A stretch of DNA of 64,000 nt from Chamaecyparis obtusa (taxonomy: Eukaryota > Streptophyta > Pinopsida > Cupressales > Cupressaceae). Position 1 is the stretch's first letter. Every line of letters begins with the position of its first letter. A model generated the notes under the pieces. That model searched no databases, had not been told where the DNA came from, and saw nothing but the letters and a program-made list of their open reading frames with translations. The stretch covers positions 551,410 through 615,409 of the forward strand of contig BSBK01009257.1 of the NCBI GenBank assembly GCA_027943335.1, written 5' to 3'. This document shows, one piece after another, positions 1 through 11,899 of this stretch. The translations under genes were made by a program, and so were the position numbers.

Positions 1-1205
1 ACATAAAGCATAAACACAATGAAAGAACACAACACCAATATTTTGGTTACGGGAAAACCCAAATAGGTAAAAACCCCGGTCGGACTTCATACCCACTAAT
101 ATTATGTACTAGTGTATAATGATCCTTGCTAGAAAATCCTTTACCCTGTTAGAAGTAGCTTTACAATATATGAAGTACAGTAGACCTGGTTAAGGGTCCG
201 ACCCTGTTAGGAGTCTTTTACAATTGTCCCTATTAGGGTAGAGGACGCATTGTCCGAGAGCTCACTGCTCAAAGGGGCGAAGGCTACAACCTTCTGAATA
301 ACAGATACACACTATATCTGGATCTTGGTGAACTACACTTTGACCTGCTGTCTGGATTAGTTCCAATGTATAGCACAAATACTCTACTTGGTCACATAGA
401 ATTTCTTCTGATGGCTCAACACTTCGCACACTCTGCTCTGCTCTACTTAATCAACCATGAACCACACTCAAGCAATCACAAATGACTGCCTATAAATATC
501 TTTCCTCTAAATGATATAATCAAGTTGGCCTGTTAGAACCACCTTGAAATCATAAAGAGAAACCATAATAAACTCCAACAATCATTTTGTCGGCTCTATT
601 ATGCATGCAACATATTTTGGGACCTGTCTCAATAAGATAATTGTAAACGCACACTACACACTGACGACTCTACCAAAACAACTAGATCTTTCTCAACAAG
701 ATGAATGAACTCATGCGCTCTTAATCGAACATCGATAACTCATCTCTAAGCTTAACTCCAAGGGCGCATACCCTAAAGATAGCCTCAACTCAATAACCAA
801 TAAAATCTTTGTCGACTCTGCAGAACAAACACAGGAAACTGCTACTAGTGAATAGCGACTGCATAACTTTACTTGCGTTCATCATCAAATCATGCGTCCA
901 TGAACTTAACATCACTAACATATCTTCAACATATATCCAAGGCTACATGCCCATAGGAAAATTGTACGGACAACCATACACAGAACACTGTCTATTACTC
1001 TGTCAAGAACACTGCTGACACAAGCTGCAATATAACTGTCTGTACTAATAGTTAACCTCTGCGCCCATGATATCATGTTGATATCATGTCCATGCATCAT
1101 ATACTGAAGGCTTACTACATAAGACTTCCACGCATGCTACTTTCCATATGTTGTCATCAATGACAAACATACAGTCAGTACTGGCTTGCTGGCAAATCTC
1201 CAACA
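1..1205 (-). mobile_element. LTR, Copia-type, minus strand, cut by the window edge
   Basis: Read on the minus strand, this begins TGTTGGAGATTTGCC at 1205 and runs off the left edge before its 3' end. The U5-like part (about 80-260) has the pattern seen in the other LTRs here: a GTGGGT...GGGGTTTTTACC block at 71-96 and short CCTGTTAGGAG / CCTATTAGGG motifs. There is no polypurine tract just outside 1205, so this is more likely a 5' LTR or a solo LTR than a 3' LTR. No ORF in it is convincing. The family is inferred from these LTR features only, as no internal coding region is in view. Confidence 0.6.
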
Positions 1206-3380
1206 TATTTATCTTTAAAACTAAGTGAAGAAGATAGACTAGAAGCATAGAATTAATCGAGCAAAAGAGAATAAATTTAGTTTAAGCCAAGTGATTCTAG
1301 CGTCGACTGAACACCAGTATAAGCCGAGCAAGTTTAGTGTCGACCGAGCATCAATAATTGTCGAACAACAGATAATTAACTGAGAAAAGATAGTATTTTC
1401 CAAGAAGGAAAGTTTTAGCGATGACCGAGATATCCAATGATGACCGAGGACATGAGCGCAGTACTGACCGAGTGTCAGTAATTTACAGTTTGTGAAAGAA
1501 TTGAGAATCCCAGTAGACATAGTTGAATTCTTGGGATATGTAAAACATGTTGACATTATTAATGAATGGTATGGGAATATTTAATGGATGGTAAATCATT
1601 TTCTTATGGATTAAGGAGAAGTTTGGAGATGTATCTAGAAGGAAAAGGAGGAGAAAAAAATTATGGAAGGATTTGATGAATCTGGCCTAAACCTAAGATC
1701 TATGGAAGAGATTAAGCGAAAAAAGATTAATCTACTTGATCAAGGAGGTATAAGCATGACCTAATTGTGAGGTTATGAAGTGTGTGGAAAAAGGTTGATG
1801 TTATTGACTGATGAATCTAAGAAGAAGGCTAAGGAGGAGTTGTGAAGAGCTTAACAGAGTTGAGGTGATTGCTTGAAGAGATTTCTGAGCAGATCAGAGA
1901 TGGAGATGGTAATGAAGGTTAGTCAATAAATCAGCATATGAGCATAGTGGATCTGTATTTGCAAAGTGAGTTGTATATTTCAAATCAGAACATATTGTTA
2001 CTTTCTAGCCATTGTATCAGTCAAAATCCTTTAATCAAGGTTGACTTAACAGTAATTTCATAAATCCTTTAATCATGGTGACTGTTATCTCCAGAATTTG
2101 CACCCTAAATCCTAGCACCTAGACACTTAGAAATTTTGGAGGAACATGGGAACAATCACGAGTTTGTGGGTAAACTATATAGGTGATTGAACCTTCGGAT
2201 TCTAGGCCAGTTCCTATCAAATATGGAATATCACCTCTTAATTGAAAATTGATGGGGAAAAGAGAGAAAGATTAAAACTGAATGGGAAATTGGGTGATAC
2301 ACCAAAACTTGGCACAGATCTATCAGGATCTTCAAATTGGCATTCCTAATTACAAAATCACTTAGCTATATTTATCAGTCTCAATTCAACATAAAGGTTG
2401 ACTAGAATTTATTGCTAGGGTTTAAACCACAAACAGTAAAAGCTGACAACAAACTTACATATTCTGCAAAAAGGCCTGATTTGTAATAAGATAGGAAAGG
2501 AACCGGAAACAACTCACTTTACCCGATTACATAAAATACAACACTTATATGCAAAAAAGAAGAATAGGACTGGACTTGATACTCAGAGATGATGAAAACA
2601 GAAAAGCTAGCTTTATTTCCTTCAAAACCTGTAAAAATGGTTACAAAATAACAGAAGAAAGGTGAAGGAACAAAATGCTCACTTAACACCTCTTTTTTCC
2701 AAAATTTTGAACCCCTAACAATGAATATCGAGCTCTAATAAATAGCCTCCAAGGCTAATCTCGCAAATGAGAATTCCCTCTAAAAGTCTCCTCAAAACAG
2801 AAAGATAACCCTAAATCCAAGGCCTAAAATAATGCCTACAAATTAGCCTCCAAAATTTTAGCTCAATTCCTAGTTTTAAGGCATAATTGATGCCAAAAAT
2901 TAAGCCCTTGAGGCTAATTTCAAAAATGACTAGTGCCCCTTAAATTTTAGGTCTCCCAATGTTGATATTTTCTTGATTTTCATCTTTTACACAATAAATA
3001 TCAACATTTTACAAAGAATAATTTAAAATATTTAAAATATATCAAAGAATATATTTAAAATATCTAAAATGTATCCCCTAAGATAAAACCCAACCTAAAC
3101 CATAACATATGGTAATCACTCTAACCATCTTTACTTGCAAAAAACCCTAACATATGAGGTATACCACTAGACTCATCCCAACTCGATACCTTTCTACCAT
3201 GGTCGACATGACCCAAAACAAATATCTCTTGATTGTAAACGCAAAGGCATGTGAGTCTTAATGTGTGGCATGTTAAAAGGTGGCTCCGTATTCTGAAACT
3301 TGTCCTGCATGCATCGTGGACTCCAAGTTTTATAAAAACTTAGCCAAGGCTTTTTAGTCTTTCATTGTTTGAAGACTTAA
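1206..3380. other. No gene; decayed repeat DNA with GACCGAG motifs at 1255-1480
   Basis: At about 1255-1480 there are several copies of GACCGAG/GCCGAG. The same motif style lies in the LTR and in the gag-ORF2 spacer of elements B and C, so this may be a plus-strand remnant of a related element. From 1560 to 3380 I see only short, unconvincing ORFs and AT-rich sequence, with no protein match, LTR boundary or RNA gene. Confidence 0.4.
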
Positions 3381-4560
3381 TCACTTCCGCATTGCTGAAG
3401 AATAAACCCTAGGTTTCATGTTGTTGTTGTTTGGGCGCCGCCATGCTTGTCTGCACTTCTGGTTCCCTGCATTAATATGGAATTCTTTGCAACTTTTCAT
3501 GCTTACTTTCATACCTGGCACTTGAACTCGGCCTTGCACATTTACTGGCATAGCTCGGGTTCTGATCTGGGCATTCTTATGAACCTTAACTGGCAGTGAT
3601 TTCTCCACTAAAGCACAAGCCGCAATCTGATTTGGAACCTAAATGATAACTCACGGCTTTGAATTTGGTGTTTGAACTATTGAAGCTCAGCTAGCTATAT
3701 TAGCTGAAACTAATACTTAAAGATAAGTTTCTTATTATTCTCTCCGCTTTGCTATGCATTTTGTTTGCTATTGGCTTTCATATTGCATATAATTTAGGGT
3801 TTCTTTGTGTTTGAACATACACGTGCTTTTCAAAGACTGCATTTTCTCTTCTTTCCTTTGCCTACACATGAACATAATGTATGAGTTAAAATGTTCTTCA
3901 TACTTACGATATCCTAGGGCTTTCTTTGTATCCATTAGTCGTCGTGCAGCTCGGTCTTTGTTCACTGGTACTTGGGTTTTCCTATATTTACTGCAATTTT
4001 CTATTAGTGTGCGGGCTTTCATTGAATATGCTCTCAAACTGAAGTTTTAAAACCATGAACAATGGTGCCTTGCATATGCCTCCCTTGTACTTCGAACTCG
4101 GGCTCCTCTTTACACCGCGGGTTCTACTGCACTTTTGGAACTACCAGATAAGTTCCTTCTTTTCTCTTCACGCTACCAATAGGGCATTCTTCTTTATTAC
4201 TTTCTGTTGTAAACTCTGAGTTTATTCATGCTTAGGGTTTCACTTTGAGCTCTTGGGCTGACGTTGAATATGGACTTTATTTTTCTGGCACTTTGAATTC
4301 CATCAGTTCACCATGCAGGTCAGCAGTCAAACACCCAAGAACAACGTTATTATTGTCCTCTTTCAGCACTGTACCCTCCCCATCACACAGAATGAACTTC
4401 AGAGAAATCCTTCCTGCCTGATGAACCCATTTCTCACTGATTATTAGCTCTAGATGCAATGGTGACACACTTTTCCTCAGATTGGTGAGCATTCTCTTGA
4501 ATTGTAGGCTGACTGGAACTCACAGTTTAATCTGCTGCAAAGCTTCATCTGAAAATAGTT
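3381..4560 (-). other. Unrecognised region with short minus-strand ORFs
   Basis: The minus strand holds short open stretches at 3608-3381, 4037-3768 and 4492-4277. The last (71 codons from its first Met; the open frame extends upstream with one stop) has mixed, protein-like composition: alternating hydrophobic residues, then an acidic stretch with LHGELMEFKV near its C-terminus. I do not recognise its family. It lies just downstream of, and on the same strand as, the gamma-SNAP remnant. It could be a second captured gene piece, the divergent remainder of the same transcript, or chance. The plus strand repeats the hexamer CTGGCA several times across 3580-5300, for which I have no explanation. 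Confidence 0.25.
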
Positions 4561-4569
4561 GTTGCTGCA

Positions 4570-5010
4570 TCACCATAGATGTCAAAAGGTCATTTGTTTC
4601 TTGCCTTCATCTTCAAGTATACCACAAGAATCAATATACATTCGTACTGCCTCATCTGGTAAAGCATCCTCCAGGGCACGTGCCCCCCTTGCAAGAGCAT
4701 CTGAAACAGGTTGTGGTTTCCCACACTCTGTATAGAACTCACAAGCTCTCCTATAATAATCTGCAACTTCGTTCCAATTTTCTAGTTCCTTGGTTAAGGC
4801 TCCAGCTAACTCCAAATGCTTAGCAGCCTGTCACAGTGATGAGAGCCTCTCTTGACCCATTGCAGCCTTTTCAAATGCATCTTTTGTTCTTACATTTTCC
4901 TTAGCAAATCTGAATGCAATAGCTGCTTGCTCATACAAAAAAGTATCACTATTCCTATCAACACTCCACCTTGTAAAACTCAACTTTGTTATTCGAACCA
5001 GAAACATATT
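4570..5010 (-). pseudogene. Gamma-SNAP (NSF attachment protein) fragment, broken
   Basis: Gamma-SNAP is an adaptor that recruits the ATPase NSF to disassemble SNARE complexes after membrane fusion; it is a helical TPR-like repeat protein. On the minus strand the translation runs from a segment with LSFTRWSVD and LYEQAAIAFRFAKE, through AFEKAAMGQERLSS, then AKHLELAGALTKELENWNEV, YRRACEFYTECGKPQP and ARGARALEDALPDEAVRMY, ending near EGKKQMTF. This is the family's N-terminal third to half. A TGA stop at 4833-4831 replaces the Trp codon of the usual SPWDAAKH segment, and one extra base near 4583 shifts the frame, after which DIYGDAATTIF still resembles the next segment. No intron is seen in about 140 codons, which suits a processed or transposon-captured copy, though I cannot check the parent gene. 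Confidence 0.75.
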
Positions 5011-5055
5011 GTTGTCAGCATCTTGTTTTCTTTTGAATTTCTTCCTTTGAATCAC

Positions 5056-5600
5056 TTCCTTGTTTGTATAACCTTGTCTTCAGTATATTCAGCTTGTTGT
5101 TTGAACATGAAAATTCTGTATTAGTTAAAAAATTCCTCATCATGCTGATGTCGTAGCTATATCAGTACTTTGAATTCTTTCCTTCAATAAAAACTGGCAT
5201 CTTTGCATTTGACACTGTTGTCTTGATTATTTCTGGCACAAAACACTAATTTTGATCTTGGAATATGGCACTGTCCTTTGATCTTTTGTTCTGGCACATA
5301 CACTTTCATTCTGTCATAAATAATGTATTTATGACTAGCATTTCCTATTGATTTTTTCTTTGAATATGCACTGAACATGTGAAATAACAGCACTATTTGA
5401 TTTTCAATCCTGGTTCACACTTCATTTATAATCTGAAAATATATAACAGCATTCTAATTTACTGTTTATTCTCTTATGATATCTTCCATTATATTGATGT
5501 TACTGATAACTATGTAATTCTTGAAGTTTAATTGATGTATGATGCTTTTAGGTTTTCATGTATTTTCTTAGATCCAAATTGGATATAAAATCTTTTCCTC
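5056..5600. other. No gene recognised
   Basis: AT-rich sequence with only short ORFs. It may include the upstream part of the gamma-SNAP copy, but the similarity fades above about 5010. I see no RNA gene or clear repeat. Confidence 0.4.
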
Positions 5601-6597
5601 CATGACACAGGATACATGACCAAAAGAAGACCTATGACACAAGAAAAATAGAGACAAGGCCAAGGACATGAAGACTTAGACAATACATCTAATCAGTTCC
5701 AGAATGTAGAAGACCTCTTACAGGCAACACATGGACCCCTATACTTCATCATGCTTCTCTCTTACTTCCTTTATTGCATATGTACTGAAATATGTAATAA
5801 CCTCGAAGGGACTCTTGATTACTACATTCAATTTGAATGCACAATGTAATGATCACTATGAATTTGGAAGCTTGAGCATGATAAATACTTAGAGTACATA
5901 ATTTGATAATATGAATGCACTGCAATGTATAATTCATCTTCATAAGCTGAATAGTAATTTTGAAGAGGTGTACCTTAATGCACTCTTTTGATGTTTATGG
6001 TTATCATTCTGCATTTATATACTTCATTTTTGCATCGAAGCCATTTTGCAATTTAGGACAGCAACTGTTAAGTCCCTATTGTAATTTAAAGGTGAAATCA
6101 ACTTACCAATTTAGTATGCAAACTAAATAGGTAAGAGTGACATTTTAATAAAATGTTCTTAAGCCCTCTAACCAGGCCACTTGTAACAAAGTGATTAAAT
6201 CCTTTAACAGGGTCACACCTAGCAGTGTGTATTCTAAACTTTTAATAGGGTTGGCTTCTCACAAATCTCACTTCAGAAGAGTGAAAAATTAGTAGCATGT
6301 TACTGGTGGTTTTTCCCATATTGGGTTTCCATGTTAAATCATGGTGCTATACTTGTGTGAATGTTATTTGATGTGAATATTGTTGAAAGTTTTATATTCT
6401 ACAAGTTAATTACTTTTGGACAGTGGACTGCAAGTTTTATGTTGTTGATCTATTCTATATATAGAGACTGAGTTGAATTCTAAATGGATCTAAGTTTGTT
6501 GAAGTGTTTGAAAGTTCAATTGGTACATATGGACCTAAGGATAACTGATTCACCCCCCCCCCCCCCCCCTCTCAATTATTCTAAAATCATTCTAACA
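5600..6597 (+). mobile_element. Plus-strand LTR, downstream part; start not resolved
   Basis: The right end is clear: a poly-C run, CCTCTCAATTATT and a terminal TCTAACA at 6597. This matches the ending style of the other LTRs here (C-rich run, CTCTCAATTA, then ...ACA). Upstream are the short motifs common to R-U5 regions in this window: CCCTCTAACCAGG, CCTTTAACAGGG and CTTTTAATAGGG (6165-6250), then a GGTTTTTCCC block near 6310. No primer site follows; the sequence passes directly into the interior of element B's 3' LTR. It is therefore a solo LTR or a 3' LTR end inside B. I could not find the matching left end or its target duplication. Confidence 0.5.
6552..6569. repeat. Poly-C run of about 18
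   Basis: A homopolymer C tract near the 3' end of the plus-strand LTR. The other LTRs here have shorter C-rich runs at the same place, so this looks like an expansion of that feature. Confidence 0.9.
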
Positions 6598-7089
6598 CAA
6601 CGATCTATATTCATTTCCTCTTTTGAAGAAATATTTTCTTTATTTTTATTGGTTCAATATGTGATTTGGGATCATCTACAATCATGTTTCATTCCCAATA
6701 AATCTTACCTAACGATTTACTCGATCTTCGTAAACCATTTTCTTGCTTGGTAGAATCTGATCAAACTTTTATATTCATCTTGTATCATTCGGTAGTCTTT
6801 CCTAATTTTCTCAGTTATAAAGTTGTTCCTACTCGGTAATACTCTTTGTCGATTAACATACTTACACATTACTCTCCTGGTTGATTAATCATTGTGCTCA
6901 ATTAAGTATATTTGTTCGGTGTCCATTTTGCTTGGTATACATTATTAGGTATATGTTTTCCTTTGTGCTTGGTAATTGTTCTTCCTTGTCTTTACCGACT
7001 AACTTGTTCTTCACCGATTGACTTGCTCACTCATACCAACTTGATCTTATCTTCACTAGTGACAACACTAAATGGATTTAGGAGTAATA
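6598..7089 (-). repeat. Element B 3' LTR, truncated
   Basis: This aligns by eye with 18782-19190 plus 24753-24849 of the B 5' LTR. Shared landmarks are ACGATC.ATATTCATTTCC, CCCAATAAATCTTAC, CTCATACCAACYTGATC and GACAACACTAAAT. The remaining part, equivalent to 18035-18781, is not present to the left. Confidence 0.8.
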
Positions 7090-7103
7090 TTCTCCCCCTT
7101 TGA
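7090..7103 (-). other. Element B polypurine tract
   Basis: On the minus strand CAAAGGGGGAGAA lies directly before the LTR start at 7089. This is the usual position and composition for plus-strand DNA priming in LTR elements. Element C has a weaker tract (AAATTGGGAGAA) at the same place. Confidence 0.7.
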
Positions 7104-7379
7104 CATTAGTGACAAAAAATTCCATAGCGTAGCCAAAATTTGATATCTCCAATATTTGATAACTTATTGATAACTCCCCTTCAACATATACTTCTCCTTT
7201 TTCAAAATCTTTTCCAAAACTTGTATTTGAATCTAGTATCTTCTTTATTTCTCCTTTTTTTATACAAATATGTGCATAATTCTTTATATCTACTATCCCC
7301 TTTTATTTATCTATTATCCCCCTTTTTTGACAATAATGCCAAACAAAAAATGTAAAGTACAAAGAATACTCATAGTTTA

Positions 7380-7933
7380 TCAAACAATTCTTTATCAGAA
7401 GATTTAGCACTATCATAGGTAGTTTTCCATGTTTCCTTTAGTGCCTCAAGTACTGAAAGTTATCTTGCAGTTGTGATGAAAGATCTTCCATATGATCCAT
7501 GACCAACATTTCAGGTGTGGCAATTACCTCCTTGGCTTTCTTTAGATTTACTTGAATGACCTCCAAGTGAGGAATCATTTGTGCCTGTAGTTCAAGTATT
7601 TATGATCTTATTTTCTCCTCTTCCTTACTCAAATCCATTTGTAAACTCGTAAGATGCTTAAATCTTTGAATAGTGGTCTTGGAATGTCTGAGGGTCATCT
7701 GTCAACTTATCTGCATTGTCCTTTTGTTCTTCATCTATCTTCTTCACCTTATCTAGGGCATCTTGGGTAAAGTGAGAAACATTGCAGAGATGTTGGAGTA
7801 ATTGGATTATTACCTTGATGTTGTCCTCCAACTCAGTAGTAATGATAGAGAGTGCAGCTTTTTGTTCAACAATCTTTTGCATCAATTTTTCAATTAACTT
7901 TTGTTCAGCCCTCTGCTTGGCTATCTTCAGCAT
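7380..7933 (-). pseudogene. Element B ORF2, C-terminal part
   Basis: The longest open piece (7933-7658) is a coiled-coil-like stretch rich in Lys, Glu, Gln and Leu. It includes IIQLLQHLCNVSHFT and VKKIDEEQKDN, and ends near FQDHYSKI. Element C at about 31300-31500 has the matching LTILK(stop)LCTLDHFT, IRKLDEDLKDS and FQVHYSKV, in the same order. This is the tail of ORF2, cut from the rest by the block at 7938-13264. From 7658 to about 7380 the frame is broken. Function is unknown; the helical, charged composition is all that can be seen. Confidence 0.7.
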
Positions 7934-7937
7934 CTAT

Positions 7938-8999
7938 TGGCAAGTGATGTTTTGAGAGCACTATGGATAACTTGAGGGTTGTCATTTATGCAAACACATA
8001 TGTTATAGTGATCGCATGTAGTAAGTATGAGTGTTGGAGACACAGTCATGAAAATGACTAAGTAAAGAACTGGATTTACAGTGTACTGCAATATTGTTTT
8101 GGTCAGCAAAGATAGTATACGCTATATGATGGATAGCAAGCTTAAAGGAAGACATTTTGGGATATGTATGATCTTTACTTGAGGTTGCATGTGTTTTGTT
8201 ATTGATATTAGCAAGTTGCAATGATATAAAGGCTTGTGAAGACAAAGGAACAGTGAAACAGGGCATATGAACAGTCGCGATGATTAAGGGAATGCTAGAT
8301 GGAATGGTAACATGCTAAGTCAGATAAAGATTGTAAATTGTCGACACTTTGGTAATACAAGATCGCTGACTCAATATTTATTATTTGCGTGAGTAATTAT
8401 TATGTTTTGTATTGTATTTGAGAGCCACCTGGATGACATAATAGATATAAATAAAGAGTGTTTTGTGAAAGCGATAGAACAATCAAATATGTATGACATA
8501 TGGATGCGAATTTGGGATATCAGTAATGGTTGATAGCATATGCGAGATCAGAGATTGACAGAGACAATTAAGAACTATAACTGGAACTATCAGAGCATAA
8601 TAGATGCTTGTATTGTTCACTCTTGAGAACACTTTTGTAACTGAATTATTGATTGTAAGAGTTGTAAGCTCACTATACATTTAAGAGGGTTTTGTATACC
8701 TTTAATTGGGTTTATATTCCGCTAACAAGGAAATGTACTATGTAATACTCAGCTCCTAATAGGGCTAGATCTCCTAGCAGGGATACTATATTTTAGTGCA
8801 TAGTTGTGGGTACCATCCTCACTGGGGTTTTCCCTTGGCCAAGGTTTCCTCAAAAACAAATAATGGTGTTATGAGTTATGTGTTATTTGTTTATGTTCTT
8901 TTCATTTCTGCAATCATATGGTTTATAAGGAACTGGTTTAATTTAAATAAGTGATGTAATATTGATTAACCCCCCTCTCAGTATTACTCAATCCTAACA
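7938..8999 (+). repeat. Element A 5' LTR
   Basis: It ends CTCAATCCTAACA at 8999, directly before a primer-site sequence. The start at 7938 (TGGCAAGTG) is inferred from the TCTAT duplication and is less certain. A TATAAATA box at 8446-8453 could be the promoter. Downstream are CTCCTAATAGGG and CTCCTAGCAGGG (8750-8790), then GTGGGTACCATCCTCACTGG (8806-8825), a motif shared with the other LTRs. About 8585-8785 matches the reverse complement of 63793-64000, so this LTR family occurs twice in the window. Confidence 0.65.
8446..8453 (+). promoter_or_regulatory. TATA box of the element A LTR
   Basis: TATAAATA in the middle of the LTR, about 550 bp before its 3' end, is a reasonable place for the U3 promoter. 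No experimental support is visible. Confidence 0.45.
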
Positions 9000-9014
9000 A
9001 TTAGTATCAGAGCT
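9000..9014 (+). other. Element A primer binding site (initiator Met tRNA type)
   Basis: TTAGTATCAGAGCT follows the LTR end. The canonical form is TGGTATCAGAGC, complementary to the 3' end of initiator methionyl tRNA, as in most plant Copia elements; one G is changed. Confidence 0.75.
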
Positions 9015-9056
9015 ATTGGCCCTTAGAGAAAGTCTAACAGCTTAAGGGAGATCAGA

Positions 9057-10233
9057 ATGGATTCATAAAGTTTGCAAGATAAATTTGAAGCAGCACTTGA
9101 TGACCTAGACAAAGAAAAGGCTGAGAATGGCAATTTGAAATTCAACTAAGAAGAGCAAAAGGTTTTATCAAGAAACTAAAGGAACAACTTGAACTTTCAA
9201 GAAGTCAAAGACAAGACCTTATGGAAAAGATCAAGGATGATTCAGACAGTGATACATCAGATCAAGTAAACAACCCGAAATAAGAAAAAGAACAAATTAA
9301 TCTTCTAGTGATTAAAGAGATTCAACATGAAAAGGATGCAAGATACAAAGTTGAAGAGACTCTAAAAGGAGCAAACACACAAATAGGAGAAATACATATT
9401 GAACTTGATCATTACAAGTATAAATTCCAAGAATTGGAGAAATACAATCAGATCATTAAAGGTGAACTCACTCAAGCCAAATTACACATTGAAAAGTTAC
9501 GTATGAGTAGTGATAAGATTGGTGAACAAAGACAGAGACAAAAACCTAAAGGAGATATGACTGGAGTCGGATATAATGAAGGAGAATGTTCTAAAACTCA
9601 TGAAGAATCACATGTTCAGCGAAGGTTGAAGAAATACCTACTCTTGAGAGACCTAGAGACTAGACCAAACCTTTCAGAGGTAGATGCTATGGATGCAACA
9701 AACTTGGACACCTGAAAAGATATTATAGAGGTAAAGGCCCTTTCAGACCCTTTGTTGGTTATTTTTATAATTGTTATGCATATGGACACAAGAAAGTAGA
9801 ATGTAGGAAACCTAATCAGTCAAGAAACAGGCAAGATTACATTAGAGAAGAATCAATAGCAAAGATCACATGCTACAAATACAATAACCTTGGGCATACT
9901 ACAAGGTTTTGTATACTATGTTTTAATCAGGACATAAGACCACCCACATGTTACAAATGCAACAACTTAGGACATATAGACAAATTTTTTAGGTATAATG
10001 GAATGGACAAAAGAAGAGGACCACCTCCTATGGCTATAAAGAAGAATATTGGTGACAATGGTAAAAGTCTTGGTGAATACATGGATGAATTCAAGAATCG
10101 TTTCAAGAAACTTGCAGATGAAGATGATGGAAAGATATGGAAGGTAAAAGATTTCAATAAGGGATTGGTTCATGGAGAGACAATAGATGCTAATGTGTCT
10201 TTGCATGATGTTAACTTTGCTACATCAACCTAA
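9057..10233 (+). pseudogene. gag: Element A Gag-like ORF: coiled coil plus CCHC knuckles
   Basis: A start at 9057 (ATG GAT TCA, then a stop) is followed by a broken frame. A clear open piece (9308-9715) continues a long charged coiled coil with IGEIHIELDHYKYKF and LTQAKLHIEKLRM. A frameshift near 9690 leads into a row of zinc-knuckle motifs: CYGCNKLGHL, YNCYAYGHKKVEC, CYKYNNLGHTTRFC and CYKCNNLGHIDKF, some with lost Cys or His. A last piece (10003-10233) ends in ATST. Gag proteins bind RNA through CCHC knuckles and build the particle, but plant Copia Gag usually has one knuckle. Several in a row after a long coiled coil, with no protease after it, is the shared mark of A, B and C. Confidence 0.7.
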
Positions 10234-10568
10234 AAGGCCGATCATGGCCTTAGGGGGAGCATTGGATGAAGACAACAAATTATATCCATCCCCTGATTAT
10301 GTGGAATAAGCTCATGCGAGCTTAGCTATGGTGTATATAGACACTATGGAGTCTATATCTGTGATCACAACACTTGGAGATTCATATCCTAGGAGCGCGA
10401 GATTTGTGTTTGACTAGACAGTGTGCGAAGTTGAGATAACTATGATAAATGCATTTACTCACTTGGCGATGGATAAAAGACCTCAAGGCATCTCATTTCT
10501 TCACCATTTGATAAGTAGCAAGCAAGGAGAGCAAAGTTAAGAAGCATATCAGTCACCTAGCAACTACA
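10234..10568 (+). other. Element A spacer between Gag-like ORF and ORF2
   Basis: No ORF. GTGTATATAGAC near 10330 could be a degenerate form of the TATA box seen at the same place in elements B and C. A GGGGGAGCATT purine-rich run lies at about 10250. Confidence 0.4.
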
Positions 10569-11880
10569 TTGTGTGATCGATTGAAGCATAAGTTCCACAA
10601 TTCAGCATATTCAAGGTATTCAGACCGTTTACTCTATCAAGAAGTTATGGATGCCACTATGATATACGATTTTGTTGATAGGCCAAGGTATAAGTTTAAA
10701 ATACACCCTTTCAAGTCTTGTGAGGATGATCCTGAAGGAGAGTGTTTGCAAACCCCAAACGGCATCCTTCACGTAGAGGATATTAGGGCTTACGTTCATT
10801 GTAAGTATGAGACTATAAGGGATGTGGAAATATACAGGGAGATAGAAGAAATGATAGAACCAGATGGAAAAATGAAAGCTGAATTCAAACACCTGAATGA
10901 CCAATCAATCATAAAACTAACCCTCCTTAATGAATTCAGCGAGACTGAATGGTTTAAGATTATACTAAGAAGAGTGCATGATCAGTTTATCTGGATAGGA
11001 GAGCAACCTATGAAGATATGTAGTCAGCTAATTCATGATATAACTAGACTAGACAACACTAGAGCCATCCCTGTGGCAGAGAAAAATGTTAAGAAGCAAG
11101 TTGAAACCCTAACTCATTCTAAATGGGATAAGCGATCTATGATCGTAAATCACATATTTCAACAAGATGTGAGACTAGTAGAATTTCTTCTAGGTTACAA
11201 TCTATGCTATAGCAACAGAGCTAACTCAATATCAGCAGGAGTAATAATGATGGATTACAAAATGGTAAAGGAAAATACCAAGTACAACCTATGCGAGATC
11301 CTAGCACAATAATTCTTGGAAAATGTAAAGATTGTTAAGAAGGACAAGTCAAAAGCATTCAAATTTGGTTCACTCTTGATTCATATGTACATCCACATTG
11401 AGCACAAGTTTCCTGGAATGCACCCTACAGCATGGAAGAACAACATACCTACTGGTATTCAAATATCAAAGAGCTACCAAAGACAAAATAACACATGGAT
11501 AGATGGAGAGTTATTTTCCATGATCAAGATCCTACAAAGAAAAATGAAGGAAAGATACAAAATCTCTGAGGAATTAGTTGAAAGATATAAGGATACAATC
11601 TATTTCATGGTTGAAAGTGATTGTGTATGCTTTGAAGAAGTTGAGCCTAGGAAGAAATGGTGCTACCCTATGGAATATGAAGTCAGTTTTGAGGTACTTG
11701 TAATGTAGATAGAGCATGTACTGGCATCAGAAATTGACACATCTAAGAAGAGATGGGGAACTTATGAAGAAAAGTCAACAAAAGTGAGAGAAGAGCATGA
11801 TAAAGGAACAAGGAAAAGGAAAATCGAAAAGATGGTCGATGACATGGCATCAAAGGTAATTAACACATACATGAAATTAT
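10569..11880 (+). pseudogene. Element A ORF2, N-terminal part, unknown function
   Basis: Two open pieces (10569-11312 and 11316-11708) lie in one frame, separated by a TAA at a Gln position; the match goes on past a stop at 11706 to about 11880. It aligns with ORF2 of element C. PNGILHVEDIRAYVHC corresponds to PPRVLLVKDVRSYIHC; LLNEFSETEWFKIILRRVH to FLKEFKTEWIRIVLSRVH; and KAFKFGSLLIHMYIHIEHKF to NTYKFGSLLVCTFFYLQKKF. I recognise no catalytic motif of protease, integrase, reverse transcriptase or RNase H. The frame lacks the acidic middle part and C-terminal coiled coil found in C. Confidence 0.7.
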
Positions 11881-11899
11881 AATGATATGGAAAGTAAAT

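Noticed and set aside
6484..6753. 89-codon ORF with a Pro run
   Set aside because: The Pro run is the poly-C tract at an LTR end, and the ORF crosses the junction of two LTRs.
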